Of a stretch of 64,000 nt of DNA, positions 39,580 through 51,630 are shown piece after piece. The notes beneath the pieces are model-generated. The model worked only from the letters and a program-made list of their open reading frames with translations. It ran no database searches and was not told the DNA's origin. This DNA comes from Leptospira fletcheri (GTDB lineage Bacteria; Spirochaetota; Leptospiria; Leptospirales; Leptospiraceae). The DNA lies in assembly GCF_004769195.1 (NCBI RefSeq), contig NZ_RQET01000008.1:186001-250000 (forward strand), in the 5' to 3' direction. Numbering within the stretch: position 1 is the first letter of the stretch; each line of letters opens with the position of its first letter. The translations under genes and the position numbers were made by a program.

Positions 39580-40054
39580 CGAAATCAAAGTAGTTTCCAA
39601 CGGAGATTGGATTTTTCGAGGAATGAAAATAGAACACCGGGAAGTTCTAGCGTACTTCCGAAAAAATCTAAAGGAAGGGCCCGACGGAGTGTATATCGAC
39701 AACCGTTACGGGGATTTATCCGAAAACGGTTATCTACTTTTGGAAGGCTACCCTCTGAATCTGATCCGAGTGGGAGAAGAGAACGGCGAACTCCTTTTTT
39801 TCAGCGACGCGGGAGAAGAATGGAAACTCTCCGAATTGGATCTGATAGCGGATCGGGAAGGAACGCTCATCGCGAAAAGAAAGGGAAACAGACTCTTAAA
39901 ATACAGGATCGCCAGAAACGTGGCCGCCGATTTGTCCCGTTTTTTGGAAGAGACCGATCAGGGTCTCGTATTGCGTACGAAAACCGCCACCATCCAATTG
40001 CCCGAGACGGAAGAAGGTCCGGAAGTTCCCCTTCCGCCCGAGTTTAGGAGTTAG
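39560..40054 (+). CDS. DUF1285-like protein
   Basis: 164 residues, soluble. The segment SNGDWIFRGMKIEHREVLAYFRKNL, followed by GPDGVYIDNRYGDLSENGYLLLEGYPLNLIRV, resembles the DUF1285 pattern of a D-G-x-W-x-x-x-G strand, a helix and a final hydrophobic strand. Function of that family is not known. The match is by eye and moderate. The gene starts inside the lipoprotein gene and ends 13 bp before the converging TPR gene. Confidence 0.7.
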   Translation: MAKRLDSEIKVVSNGDWIFRGMKIEHREVLAYFRKNLKEGPDGVYIDNRYGDLSENGYLLLEGYPLNLIRVGEENGELLFFSDAGEEWKLSELDLIADREGTLIAKRKGNRLLKYRIARNVAADLSRFLEETDQGLVLRTKTATIQLPETEEGPEVPLPPEFRS

Positions 40055-40067
40055 GAGTCGACGAGTC

Positions 40068-40538
40068 TTAAATTCCGGTATTCAATTCTTCGCGAAGACG
40101 TTTCGCTTCCTCGAAATCCGGTTTTATTACGATAGCCTTATGGAGATACTGGAGAGATCTCTCCGGTCGATTCCAAATCTTGTATAGAGTCGCCAGGTTA
40201 AAGAGAGAGATATGCGGAGCGTCGTTTAAAATACAACGCAACGATTTCTTTAGCCAATAAACCGATTCCCGTTCCCTGCCCATTCTGAGTAGAAGGATAC
40301 CGATCTCGTTGCAAGGATTTCCGTATTCCGAATTGATCTCCACCGATCGGTAAAAATAATACAAACCTCTCTGCCAGTTAGCCCTTTGATTTTCGATCAA
40401 ACCTAAAAAGAAATAGGCCTCGTGATCTTCCTTATGTTCTAAAAACGATTTTAACAGGAATTCGGACCGATCAATGTCTCCGGCTTTGTAAAAGAATTTT
40501 GCGGCTTCAAGCGCATCATTAGGCGTCAGGTTTTCCAA
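40068..40538 (-). CDS. TPR-repeat protein downstream of dxs
   Basis: About 157 residues built of tetratricopeptide repeats, for example EAAKFFYKAGDIDRSEFLLKSFLEH, EAYFFLGLIENQRANWQRGLYYFYRSVEIN, GNPCNEIGILLLRMGRERESVYWLKKSL and ISLFNLATLYKIWNRPERSLQYLHKAIVI. TPRs mediate protein contacts; no partner is evident. The frame is open far into dxs, but that part is shadow; TTG at 40538 is the first plausible start after the dxs stop, with a poor ribosome binding site, so the N terminus is uncertain. It is a paralogue of the TPR protein at 63443. Confidence 0.78.
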   Translation of the reverse strand: MENLTPNDALEAAKFFYKAGDIDRSEFLLKSFLEHKEDHEAYFFLGLIENQRANWQRGLYYFYRSVEINSEYGNPCNEIGILLLRMGRERESVYWLKKSLRCILNDAPHISLFNLATLYKIWNRPERSLQYLHKAIVIKPDFEEAKRLREELNTGI

Positions 40539-40584
40539 ATATCTACCCGTTTTTCTTTTATTTTCGGACGCCTGACTCGGGAGC

Positions 40585-42498
40585 TTAATTGCGTTTTCCG
40601 TGGACGGCCTCTTTCCCGACGATCTGAAGCAGACTGCGGGCAATTCCGTTTCCGTCCAATCCGTATTGCAATAGGATCTCTTTTCTTTCTCCATGATGGA
40701 TGGGCTCGGAGGGAAAGCCGAAGGTTTTTAAGAATCGTCCTAGACATTCCGGAGAAATCCGATTCAACAAGTATCCCGACGCCCCTCCGTCGATATAACT
40801 TTCGTCCAAGATCGCAAAATGACCTACTTTAGATAGTTCTTCGTCCAGCGCTTCTTTGCCCAAAGGTCTCAGCCAAACCAAGTCGATGAGAGTAACGGAT
40901 AGCCCTTCTCCCTCCAAAATCGCCGCAGCTTTTTTGGCCTCCTCCAATAGGGAGCCTACGGACAATAGGGCGATATCCGTTCCGCGCTGCAATACCCGAA
41001 AGGTTCCAGGCTTCAAATCCGCAGAAGAGGAAAAATTCAAATCTGAGGTATCTACGCTCGCTTTCGGAAACCGGATCGCGATCGGCGACTTGTCGTAGGT
41101 TTCCATAAACCTTAATGAATCCACGAGATCCTGGCCGGAAGAAGGAACGAATACGTCCATATTCGGTAAGGAAAGCAGATAAGAAAGATCGAAAAGACCT
41201 TGGTGAGTCTCTCCGTCGGGTCCCACACAACCGGCGCGGTCAATTACAAACCTCACAGGAAGGTTCATCAGGGAAACGTCCTCGACGAGTTGGTCCATGG
41301 CCCTGGTTAAAAACGTGGAATAAATGCACATGTACGGAACGATATCCCCGTTCGTCATCGCTCCGGCAAAAGCGACGGAGTGTTGCTCCGCGATCCCTAC
41401 GTCGAATACATGGTCCGGAAATCGATTCACATATTCCCCTAGACCGGATCCCTCGATCATGGCCGGAGTGATCGCGGCGATTTTCGGATTCTTTTCGGTA
41501 AGTTGCGTGAGAACTTTTCCGACGATCTTCGAGTAGGAAATCTTGGAATCGTCCCCCGATTCCATCGCGCCGTCCTCCTTGCGGAAAGGGGTGACGCCGT
41601 GGTATTTGATCGGATCCTTTTCCGCAGGGACGTAGCCTTTTCCTTTTTGGGTGATCACGTGAAATAGGATGGGGCCCTTCATGCTTTTGATCTTTTTAAG
41701 CATGGTCACAAGACGGATCACATCGTGGCCGTCTTCCGGGCCGATATAGACGAATCCTAAATCCTCGAATAATCCTCCGGGTGTGAATACGTCCTTGAAA
41801 CCTTTTTCTACGCGCCTAAAGAAACTTTCCATTGCAGGCCCCACGATGGGGAGCCATTTTAGAAAAGTATAAAATATCCTTTTCCAATTCAGATAAAAAT
41901 GCGAACTGATGATATTGTTCAGATAATTCGAAATGGATCCTACGTTCTTGGAGATGGACATATAATTGTCGTTCAAAACGACGATCAGGTCCTTTTTCAA
42001 ATGTCCCGCGTGGTTCATGGCTTCCAGCGCCATCCCGGTCGCAATGGAAGCGTCCCCGATAATCCCGACCACGTTGTAGGATTTTCCGGTAAGGTCCCGT
42101 GCTACGGCCTCCCCTAACGCCTGGGAGATGGACGTTCCCGCGTGCCCAGTATTATAGAGATCGTAAATCGATTCCTCTCTTTTCGGGAACCCGGAAAGTC
42201 CTTTGAACTTACGGACCGTGGAAAGTTTCTCTTTTCTTCCGGTAAGGATTTTATGAGGATAAGTCTGGTGACCCACGTCCCAGATCAACCGGTCGGTGGG
42301 GGTATCGAACACGTAATGCAATGCGACGGTCAGCTCCACGACGCCTAGATTGCTCGCAAAGTGACCGCCTACTCCGGACAAAGTGTCTATGATGTAATTT
42401 CTAACCTCGGCACAAAGTCGAGGCAACTCCTCCGGAGGCAATTTTCTAAGGTCCGCGGGAATACGGATACCTTCGAGATTGGATTGTTCTTGTTGCAT
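40585..42498 (-). CDS. dxs: 1-deoxy-D-xylulose-5-phosphate synthase
   Basis: Condenses pyruvate and glyceraldehyde 3-phosphate with thiamine diphosphate, the entry to the MEP isoprenoid pathway. The 637 residues show GGHFASNLGVVELTVALHYVF, DVGHQTYPHKILTGR, GPEDGHD, and the transketolase-type C-terminal DVGIAEQHSVAFAGAM with catalytic Glu. The ThDP-binding GDG is GDA here (148-150, GDASIATGMALEAMNHAG), followed by the usual NDN about 25 residues on. It lies 22 bp after the cyclase gene. Dxr and UppS of the same route are at 50-53 kb. Confidence 0.97.
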   Translation of the reverse strand: MQQEQSNLEGIRIPADLRKLPPEELPRLCAEVRNYIIDTLSGVGGHFASNLGVVELTVALHYVFDTPTDRLIWDVGHQTYPHKILTGRKEKLSTVRKFKGLSGFPKREESIYDLYNTGHAGTSISQALGEAVARDLTGKSYNVVGIIGDASIATGMALEAMNHAGHLKKDLIVVLNDNYMSISKNVGSISNYLNNIISSHFYLNWKRIFYTFLKWLPIVGPAMESFFRRVEKGFKDVFTPGGLFEDLGFVYIGPEDGHDVIRLVTMLKKIKSMKGPILFHVITQKGKGYVPAEKDPIKYHGVTPFRKEDGAMESGDDSKISYSKIVGKVLTQLTEKNPKIAAITPAMIEGSGLGEYVNRFPDHVFDVGIAEQHSVAFAGAMTNGDIVPYMCIYSTFLTRAMDQLVEDVSLMNLPVRFVIDRAGCVGPDGETHQGLFDLSYLLSLPNMDVFVPSSGQDLVDSLRFMETYDKSPIAIRFPKASVDTSDLNFSSSADLKPGTFRVLQRGTDIALLSVGSLLEEAKKAAAILEGEGLSVTLIDLVWLRPLGKEALDEELSKVGHFAILDESYIDGGASGYLLNRISPECLGRFLKTFGFPSEPIHHGERKEILLQYGLDGNGIARSLLQIVGKEAVHGKRN

Positions 42499-42520
42499 GA
42501 ATTCCGTCGTTTAACGGTCA

Positions 42521-44848
42521 TCAGGACTGCTCCGCTCCGGAAAGGGGTCTGCGTAACAATTTGAGATCCTCTTCGTTCACCAGATCGATCAGTTCGTAGA
42601 TCCGTACAGGTTTCGTTTTTCCCTTAACCTTTACCAAATCCAACTCCCTGGCGATTACACGGTCCTTGACCTTTTCATATGTATATTCTGAGATGATGAT
42701 ATTGGTCGCGTATTCCTTGTTGGACCCTTCCAGGCGTGAACCTAGATTGATCGTATCCCCCATGCAGGTATAGTCCATACGGTGGGAACTCCCCATATTT
42801 CCTACGACCGCCGGCCCGGAATTCAATCCGATCCCTATATCCATCACGGGAAGATCCCGGCTTTTCCACTCTTCCTTCAAGACCGCCAACCTACGCATCT
42901 GAGCGATGGAAGCGGCACAAGCGTAGTACGCGTGGTCCTCTAAAGGAACCGGAGCCCCCCAGAATGCCATAATCGCATCACCCATGTATTTATCAATCGT
43001 TCCCTTGAATTCGATAATGATCTCCGTCATTTCGGACAAATACTGGTTCAAGAATTGAACAAGTTCTTCCGGACCCATCTTTTCCGACATAGTGGTGAAT
43101 CCGCGAATATCGGAAAAGAAGATGGTAATGTCCCGTTTCGAACCGCCTAGATTCAGATTATCCGGATTTTTCAGGAGTTCGTCCACCACATCTTTGGAAA
43201 CGAATTTCGAGAAGGTGCTCCGGATGTATTTTACGTTCTCTTCCTCCGTTAGGATCTTATAACCTATAATCCCCACGAAAATGAACAACTGCTCCAATAT
43301 CACCGAAGGAAAAATATGAACGATATTGAATTCGGTAAAATTCACCAGAGCGATGACGCTATAAACCAACGCCAAGGCGATGATGAACAAAAATCCCCAC
43401 GAGGTCCTGAGTCTCGGAAGCACCAGCCCGACCAGCAATGCCATCCCGAAATAGATCAGGAAACTTCCCCATTCGGGGATCTCCAGTAGGAAATCCTGAT
43501 TCAGGATCGTATTGATCGCGTGTGCGTGGTGTTCGATCCCCGACATGTCTCCGAACGGAGACAAGTGGGTATCTTTAGCGGCTCCCCTTCCGGTCGCATA
43601 ATACATTGCGACCAGGAATATATTGTTCTCCACCTGTGCCGCGGCCTCTTCGTCCCACATCTGCACCACTTCGAAAAGCTCCGTGTTCCGGAAAGAGAAC
43701 AAGCCCCCCGCAAAGTTGATTTCCATCTGACCGTATGCGTCGATCGGAATCGTCACTTCCCGCGTGGAATTCGGTTTTGCCATGATGTCATTCGTTTCCC
43801 GCTTCATCGTCTTAAAGTCGAAGTTCGTGATGGTCTTTTGCGGGATGTTCTTAATCTTAATGTATTTTCCCATCACGACTTCCGTATCTTTCTGAACGTC
43901 GACCCCATAGTATTTACAGGCGATGATCAGGTCTATGGAAGGGTAATACTCCGTTTCCTTAAACGGACCCGAGTTGACCAATTTGGCGACCAGAGGCATG
44001 CGCCTGTTCAACCCGCTTTCATCTTTCTTAATATTCGCAAATCCTAAACCGGCAGATCTGGATCCGACCGGTTCGATGGGAGGCTGGGGAAATTTCAGCC
44101 AGGGTTGCCCGACATCGTCCGGATCGGTTACGTTTTGTAACTTGAATTTGCTTAAAACCTCGATCCTCTTTTCCAGATTGATGATCGCTTCTTTGGACTC
44201 GAGGCTGGTCTCCATAGGATAGTCGAACATCACCCTAGGATTTCCGTCTAAAGCCTTGGCCATCTCCTCCGTCTGTCCCGGCTTGTAGTCGACGAAGAAA
44301 ATATCGAACATCAGCAAGTTGGAGGTTTTCTTGAATTTATCTATGATATTTGCGTAATTCTTCCAAGGGAGAGGCCAAACCCCTTCCAATTTCTCCAAAG
44401 TATTGGTCGTGATTCCGATGATCTGGATGTCGCGACGAGCTCCGGGAGGGGGTTGGTATTTTATGTATTCGATCGTACCCGCATCGGATTCCTTCTCGCT
44501 TTTCGTAATTCCGCCTCTTGCCAGGTTGAATCTCCACGAAACGGAGGATTCCTCCAAGTCTGCAAACGGAGTAAACACCACATATAGATCGAATACCAAA
44601 AACGAAACGATAAGAGCTAGCCAGAGACTCCCGATGGCTTGCTTATCTTTAACGATTTTTTCCAGAAACTTATAAAAGAAATAAGCGGAGGAAAACAGAA
44701 GGGCCGCTCCCCCGAGAAGCACATTGAGGGCAAAAGGGGAATTCGATAGGAAGGCGTAATATAGATGGGCCAGAATCCCGATCGCCGTCAAGGATCCGAA
44801 TACCAGATCCAAAATCGACGGTTTAAAGGGGGACTTAGATTCGCTCAT
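42521..44848 (-). CDS. CHASE2-domain class III adenylyl cyclase
   Basis: A 775-residue membrane-bound signalling enzyme. N-terminal hydrophobic helices (about 15-95) lead to a large extracytoplasmic CHASE2 sensor (about 110-420), more transmembrane helices (about 450-545), and a cytosolic class III cyclase domain (about 565-745). The catalytic core is intact: FFSDIRGFTTMSE with metal Asp, DKYMGDAIMAFWGAP, and YTCMGDTINLGSRLEG; the Lys and Asp positions favour ATP, so cAMP is the likely product. CHASE2 ligands are unknown. The ATG has GGAGGAAAGA upstream. It sits 139 bp after trpA and directly before dxs. Confidence 0.93.
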   Translation of the reverse strand: MSESKSPFKPSILDLVFGSLTAIGILAHLYYAFLSNSPFALNVLLGGAALLFSSAYFFYKFLEKIVKDKQAIGSLWLALIVSFLVFDLYVVFTPFADLEESSVSWRFNLARGGITKSEKESDAGTIEYIKYQPPPGARRDIQIIGITTNTLEKLEGVWPLPWKNYANIIDKFKKTSNLLMFDIFFVDYKPGQTEEMAKALDGNPRVMFDYPMETSLESKEAIINLEKRIEVLSKFKLQNVTDPDDVGQPWLKFPQPPIEPVGSRSAGLGFANIKKDESGLNRRMPLVAKLVNSGPFKETEYYPSIDLIIACKYYGVDVQKDTEVVMGKYIKIKNIPQKTITNFDFKTMKRETNDIMAKPNSTREVTIPIDAYGQMEINFAGGLFSFRNTELFEVVQMWDEEAAAQVENNIFLVAMYYATGRGAAKDTHLSPFGDMSGIEHHAHAINTILNQDFLLEIPEWGSFLIYFGMALLVGLVLPRLRTSWGFLFIIALALVYSVIALVNFTEFNIVHIFPSVILEQLFIFVGIIGYKILTEEENVKYIRSTFSKFVSKDVVDELLKNPDNLNLGGSKRDITIFFSDIRGFTTMSEKMGPEELVQFLNQYLSEMTEIIIEFKGTIDKYMGDAIMAFWGAPVPLEDHAYYACAASIAQMRRLAVLKEEWKSRDLPVMDIGIGLNSGPAVVGNMGSSHRMDYTCMGDTINLGSRLEGSNKEYATNIIISEYTYEKVKDRVIARELDLVKVKGKTKPVRIYELIDLVNEEDLKLLRRPLSGAEQS

Positions 44849-44987
44849 TCTTTCCTCCGAGTGGAAACTGGAAGGATTTTGACCTCGGATCCTGATTCGT
44901 CAATTTTCTTCCAGTTCTTTGGAAAGAAAATATCGACGAAGTCCCGTTCGGATCGAAAGAAAACGGGGAAAAAATAACTCCTCGATT
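44849..44987. other. Gap between trpA and the cyclase gene
   Basis: 139 bp without a supported gene, holding the cyclase ribosome binding site. A T-rich stretch follows the trpA stop on the minus strand, but no convincing stem was found next to it, so no terminator is called. Confidence 0.3.
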
Positions 44988-45800
44988 TTAGGAAACCGCT
45001 TCTCGCCCTCTCAAAGAGGAGGATACGGACGCGGAAAATTCGCGTAATTTTTCCACGCAGGTTTCCCGATTTCTTCCGTTTTCCTCGATGATCCTCTGGA
45101 CCGCGGAACCGATGATGATTCCGTCCGCATATTCCGAAATCCGGGCGGCCTGCTCGGAGGTGGAGATTCCGAATCCCGCGCAGACAGGAAGAGAGAAGGT
45201 TTTTTTGGTAAGACGAATCCGTTCTTCCAACCCCTCGGAAACCGATTTTCTTTCCCCCGTTACCCCGTAAGAGGTTACGTAATAAACGAAGCCGGAAGCG
45301 AAATGCCGGATTCCTTTCATCCTCTCCGGTTTCGTTGCAGGAGTCACTAAATGGATCAGGTCGATTCCCCTTTTTTTGAGGGATTGAAACAATTCTTCGG
45401 ATTCGATGGCGTCGTACGGAAGATCCGGAATGATCAGGCCTTGGATTCCGGAGGTTTTGGCTTTTTCGGCAAAGGTTTCGAAGCCGTAACGATAAATCGG
45501 ATTGAAGTACGTTAAATACACGAGGGGCACGTGAGGGTGCTTGGAATAGATTTTTGCGGTCGTATCCAGAATTTGGTCCATCGAAAACGGATGGGCCAAT
45601 GCTCTCTGAAACGCTTTTTGGATCACGGGACCATCCGCTACAGGGTCGGAAAACGGAATGCCGAGTTCCAAAATCCCTGCTCCGCCCCGGATCAAGGCAT
45701 CCGCCCAATCCACACAAGATTCGTAATCCGGATCTCCCAAAGAAATGTAAGGGATGAATACGCTGGCTTTTTCGGAAAATACACTTTGGATCGCGCTCAA
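44988..45800 (-). CDS. trpA: Tryptophan synthase alpha chain
   Basis: Cleaves indole-3-glycerol phosphate to indole and glyceraldehyde 3-phosphate and passes indole to TrpB. The 270 residues keep the catalytic Glu and Asp in [16 protein letters not shown], the phosphate-binding loop [13 protein letters not shown], and [12 protein letters not shown] with IIGSAVQRI. The start is TTG at 45800 overlapping the trpB stop as TTGA, so the two subunits are translationally coupled. It is the last gene of the long co-directional run. Confidence 0.97.
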   Translation of the reverse strand: MSAIQSVFSEKASVFIPYISLGDPDYESCVDWADALIRGGAGILELGIPFSDPVADGPVIQKAFQRALAHPFSMDQILDTTAKIYSKHPHVPLVYLTYFNPIYRYGFETFAEKAKTSGIQGLIIPDLPYDAIESEELFQSLKKRGIDLIHLVTPATKPERMKGIRHFASGFVYYVTSYGVTGERKSVSEGLEERIRLTKKTFSLPVCAGFGISTSEQAARISEYADGIIIGSAVQRIIEENGRNRETCVEKLREFSASVSSSLRGREAVS

Positions 45801-47011
45801 AGGATCTCTCCTTTTAGGATTCCGGTCAGGCGGGCGACTTCCGCTACGTCTTTATCGCCTCTTCCGGACAGACAGATCAAAATGTCCTTTTTCTTACCGA
45901 GGTCTTTTGCCAGATCTCTAGCGAAGCGGAAGGCGTGGGCCGTTTCCAGAGCGGGAATGATGCCCTCCACTCTGCAGACTTCCAGAAAGGCGTCTAACGC
46001 GTTTTCGTCGGAAACGCTTTCATAGGATACTCTGCCGGTTTCGTGAAGATACGCGTGCTCCGGCCCTACTCCGGGATAATCCAATCCCGCGGAAACGGAA
46101 TGGGCGGGAAGAACTTGTCCGTTCTCGTCCTGTATCACGAGAGTCTTGGTTCCGTGCAAGAATCCGGTTTTACCGAAAAGCATGGTTGCGGAATGCTCTC
46201 CGGGAGAAGTTCCCCTCCCCCCCGCTTCCACGCCGTACAACTTCACTTTTTTGTCCTTTAAGAATTCGTAAAATATTCCGATCGCGTTCGATCCGCCTCC
46301 GACACAGGCTACGACCGCATCCGGCAATTTGTCTTCGGCCTTACGGAATTGTTTTTTGGATTCCACTCCGATAATCGCCTGGAAATCGCGGACGATCATC
46401 GGAAACGGATGCGGGCCGATCGCGGAGCCCACGATATAATGAGTGTGATCCACATTTAAGGCCCAGTCGCGCATGGCTTCGGAAGTAGCATCCTTTAACG
46501 TCGCGGTTCCTGCGGAGACCCCGACCACTTTCGCGCCCAGCATCTGCATCCGGATTTCGTTCAGTTTTTGACGCCTGAGATCCTCTTCCCCCATATACAC
46601 CACGGTATCGAAGCCGAACAAAGCTCCTACCGTGGCGGTCGCTACTCCGTGTTGTCCGGCTCCCGTTTCCGCAATCACGCGTCTTTTTCCCATGGACTTC
46701 GCGATCAGTCCCTGGCCGATCGCGTTATTGATCTTGTGAGCTCCCGTATGATTCAGGTCTTCCCGCTTGAGCCAGATCCTGGCTCCGCCCCAAGCCTTGG
46801 TTAGATTTTCCGCATAGGTAAGAGGAGAAGGTCTTCCTATGTAATTTCTACGGTAATACTCCAATTCCTTTTCGAATTTTTTGCTCTTCTTAAGACGTCG
46901 GTATGCGGTTTCCAATTCGTCCAAGGCACGGGTCAGAATCTCCGGAGCATATCTTCCCCCGAATTCTCCGTAGTACCCTTCTTTTCCGGTAAAGCCTCGA
47001 TCTTTTGCCAT
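45797..47011 (-). CDS. trpB: Tryptophan synthase beta chain
   Basis: Joins indole and serine to make tryptophan with PLP. About 404 residues: [15 protein letters not shown] at the start, the PLP lysine in [42 protein letters not shown] for phosphate binding, and the C-terminal [10 protein letters not shown]. The frame is open to 47035, but the ATG at 47011 has AGGAAAGA upstream and gives the usual [11 protein letters not shown] N terminus. It follows proS by about 20 bp and is coupled to trpA. Confidence 0.97.
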   Translation of the reverse strand: MAKDRGFTGKEGYYGEFGGRYAPEILTRALDELETAYRRLKKSKKFEKELEYYRRNYIGRPSPLTYAENLTKAWGGARIWLKREDLNHTGAHKINNAIGQGLIAKSMGKRRVIAETGAGQHGVATATVGALFGFDTVVYMGEEDLRRQKLNEIRMQMLGAKVVGVSAGTATLKDATSEAMRDWALNVDHTHYIVGSAIGPHPFPMIVRDFQAIIGVESKKQFRKAEDKLPDAVVACVGGGSNAIGIFYEFLKDKKVKLYGVEAGGRGTSPGEHSATMLFGKTGFLHGTKTLVIQDENGQVLPAHSVSAGLDYPGVGPEHAYLHETGRVSYESVSDENALDAFLEVCRVEGIIPALETAHAFRFARDLAKDLGKKKDILICLSGRGDKDVAEVARLTGILKGEIL

Positions 47012-47031
47012 CTTTCTTTCCTGGGAAGAGA

Positions 47032-48768
47032 TCACTCTCCCGACAAATCCTGAACCAATTCCTGGCGCAAACGTTCCACTCGGGAAATCAAATCGTCAAA
47101 ACCGCTAAAAGGGAAAATCTCCTCTCGGTCCCTTTTTCGATCATAAAGGGAAATCTCTCCCGTTTCGAAGAATTTTTTGCCTACGGTGACCCGGATCGGA
47201 AAGCCGATCAATTCGGAATCCTTGAACTTAAATCCCGGCCCTAGATCTCGATCGTCCCAAAACACTTCGAAACCTTCGTCGCATAACGCGTCGTAAAATT
47301 CCTTGGACTTTGCTTCCTGCTCGGGACCCTTTCCTAAGGTCACGAGCGCCACTTCGTACGGGGCTATGCTGATCGGCCAATGGATCCCCTTTTCGTCGTT
47401 GCATTGCTCGATCACCGTCGCCATGGTTCTGTTCACTCCGATCCCATAACAACCCATGGTAAGCGTCCGAGCTTTTCCTTGTTGGTCGAGAACCTGGATT
47501 TGAAAGGCTTTGGCGTATTTGTCTCCGAGTTTGAAGATATGTCCGACTTCGATTCCTTTTTCCGCCTTCAGAGGAGTTCCGCAATCCGGGCAAGGATCTC
47601 CCTCTCGAGTCAAGGCCACGTCCAGGACTTCGGCACCGGAAGCCATTTCCTTTTCCGGAACGTAACCTACGATATGTGCATCCTCTTTTCCCGCGCCCAC
47701 TACATAGGCTTCGTCCTTCCGGATCGAAGCGTCTAAAATCGTGCGAAACGGAGCCTTGGCATCGGAAGGCCCGATGTACCCGGGCACCAATCCGGCTCCG
47801 CGAAGCTCGGTTTCCGGTACCATTTCCAGGTCCGCCCATTTCAAGGCTGTCTTCAATTTGTTTTCGTTCAGCTCCAAATCTCCGCGTAGAAAAACCAGTA
47901 CGGATTCCTTTCCGTTCTTGAGTGCCACCGTTTTGATCGTATCCTCCGGGCTGACTGATAGGAGTTCCGCCACTTCCTGGATGCTTTTCTTTCCCGGAGT
48001 GGGGACTTCCTTTTTCTCCTTGGGTCCTTTGGTATGGAAATCTTTGGGGAGAACGAATGGAGTTTTTTCGCTATTCGAATTATAACCGCAGTTTCCGCAG
48101 AGTAGGAGAGTTTCCTCTCCGATGGGAGAAACCACCATGAATTCCTCGGAAGCGGAGCCTCCCATAGAACCGGAATCGGCTTGGACGGGAATCGTTTTCA
48201 ACCCGCAACGTTGGAAGATCTTCCGATATGCCGTCCTCATATCCTGGTAGGTCGAATCCAAGGATGCGTCGTCCAAATGAAAAGAATATGCATCTTTCAT
48301 AATAAACTCTCGGGAACGTATCACGCCGAACCTAGGCCGGATCTCGTCCCGGAATTTCGTATGGATCTGGTAGACGTTGACAGGCAGATCCTTATAGGAT
48401 TTTAATAAAGGTTTGAGTAGATAGGAAAAGGATTCCTCGTGCGTCGGCCCTAAGGCGTACCATTGGTCGTGCCTGTCCTTGACCCGGAACATCTCGGGTC
48501 CCATGGCGGACCAACGCCCCGATTGTTCCCAGAACTCGGAGGGAGTCAGAATCGGAAGTTCGAATTCCAGCGCACCCGTGGCGTCCATTTCTTGGCGCAC
48601 GATATTCTCTATCTTCTTTAACACCCTAAGCCCCATAGGGAGGAAGAAGTAGAAACCCGAACCGGATTTGCGGACCAATCCCGCGCGAATCATCAGTCGG
48701 TGGGAAGCGACGACCGCGTCCGATGGATTTTCTTTTTCTGTAGGTAAAATATATTTTGATGCTCTCAT
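47032..48768 (-). CDS. proS: Prolyl-tRNA synthetase
   Basis: A class II synthetase of the bacterial type, 578 residues. Motif 1 to 3 regions are visible ([63 protein letters not shown]). Between motifs 2 and 3 lies the inserted editing domain (about 235-385, with [17 protein letters not shown] and GYIGPS) that clears Ala-tRNA(Pro), and a C-terminal anticodon-binding domain. The ATG is 7 bp after rseP. All parts appear intact. Confidence 0.97.
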   Translation of the reverse strand: MRASKYILPTEKENPSDAVVASHRLMIRAGLVRKSGSGFYFFLPMGLRVLKKIENIVRQEMDATGALEFELPILTPSEFWEQSGRWSAMGPEMFRVKDRHDQWYALGPTHEESFSYLLKPLLKSYKDLPVNVYQIHTKFRDEIRPRFGVIRSREFIMKDAYSFHLDDASLDSTYQDMRTAYRKIFQRCGLKTIPVQADSGSMGGSASEEFMVVSPIGEETLLLCGNCGYNSNSEKTPFVLPKDFHTKGPKEKKEVPTPGKKSIQEVAELLSVSPEDTIKTVALKNGKESVLVFLRGDLELNENKLKTALKWADLEMVPETELRGAGLVPGYIGPSDAKAPFRTILDASIRKDEAYVVGAGKEDAHIVGYVPEKEMASGAEVLDVALTREGDPCPDCGTPLKAEKGIEVGHIFKLGDKYAKAFQIQVLDQQGKARTLTMGCYGIGVNRTMATVIEQCNDEKGIHWPISIAPYEVALVTLGKGPEQEAKSKEFYDALCDEGFEVFWDDRDLGPGFKFKDSELIGFPIRVTVGKKFFETGEISLYDRKRDREEIFPFSGFDDLISRVERLRQELVQDLSGE

Positions 48769-48774
48769 GCCGGC

Positions 48775-50453
<1,679 letters not shown>

Positions 50454-50460
<7 letters not shown>

Positions 50461-51623
50461 GATTGCGATACCTTTCCTTTTCGCGAATTCAAAACAAAAT
50501 TTCGGGTCCTCGAATCCGCTTCCTGAAAGCCCTCCAAATCCGTCGGATGGGAAATCGGAATGCTCTCCAGCGCTTCACGGATCCTTTCGGGGATCTGAGT
50601 GAATCGGATTTCACCTTTTAAAAACAATTCCACCGAGACCTCGTTTGCCGCGTTGAAAATCGACGGAGCCGTTCCGCCCGCGATTCCAGCTTCGTACGCG
50701 AGCGCAAGTCCCGGATAGCGTTCCGGATCCACTTCCAAGAATTCCAAGTTTCCCCAGGAAGTACTGGGATGAGGGCGAAGCGTTTTAGGAACGATTTCCG
50801 GAAAGAAGAGGGAATGCGCTACCGGAAAAACCATATCAGGATAGGAAGAATAGACCAAACTGGCCCCGTCTTTGGTTTCCACGATTCCGTGCGCGACGCT
50901 TTGAGGGTGGATCACGACTCCGATTTTTTCATAAGAAAAACCGAATAGATAATGCGCCTCTATGACTTCCAAGCCCTTGTTGATCATTCCCGCAGAATCG
51001 ATCGTAATCTTCGGCCCCATGTTCCAGGTAGGATGTCGGAGCGCCTGCTCTACGGTCACGTTCGGAAGTTCCGAAATCGGGAGTTTCCGGAACGGTCCGC
51101 CGGAAGCGGTCAAGACGATCCGTTCCACGGAGTCCCGATTCGTATTTCGAAGAAGCTGGAACAACGCGTTGTGTTCGGAATCCACGGGAACGAGATACGC
51201 TTCGGAAGTTTTTAATAATTCGTTAATATACGGGCCGCAGGTTACGAGAGTTTCCTTGTTTGCGATTCCTATTTTTTTTCCGGCTCGGATCGCCTCTACG
51301 GTAGGAGCGACACCGCTCGCCCCTACGACGGCGGTCACCACCGTTTCCACTTCAGGATCTCTGACGAGCTGGCAAAGAGAATCCGAACCGTATAGAATTT
51401 CCGTCCTATCCTGCCTGTTCCCTAAAATCTTGCGATCGACCGAATCCGAGGAAATGCATAGGAATTCAGGTTGGAACTCCTTCAAAATCGCTTCCGCTTT
51501 TCCCAGATTGGAATGTACGCTGCAGGACCTAAGTTGGAATTCTTCCGGAAAGGTCCGGATCACCTTAAGCGTGGATTCTCCCACGGAACCGGAAGCCCCG
51601 AGGATACAGACGTTCCTGGCCAT
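50454..51623 (-). CDS. dxr: 1-deoxy-D-xylulose-5-phosphate reductoisomerase
   Basis: Second step of the MEP pathway: NADPH-dependent rearrangement of DXP to MEP. The 389 residues start with the nucleotide motif [17 protein letters not shown], then [12 protein letters not shown], the metal- and substrate-binding [23 protein letters not shown], and [29 protein letters not shown]. All catalytic parts appear present. It starts 7 bp after cdsA and overlaps rseP by 7 bp. Confidence 0.97.
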
Positions 51624-51630
51624 ATAGGAA

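Noticed and set aside
40539..40694. Upstream extension of the TPR gene into dxs
   Set aside because: The overlapping sequence is the conserved C terminus of Dxs in another frame; it shows no TPR pattern.
44845..45717. 290-codon minus-strand frame over trpA in another frame
   Set aside because: Shadow of trpA; Arg/Ser-rich translation without family features.
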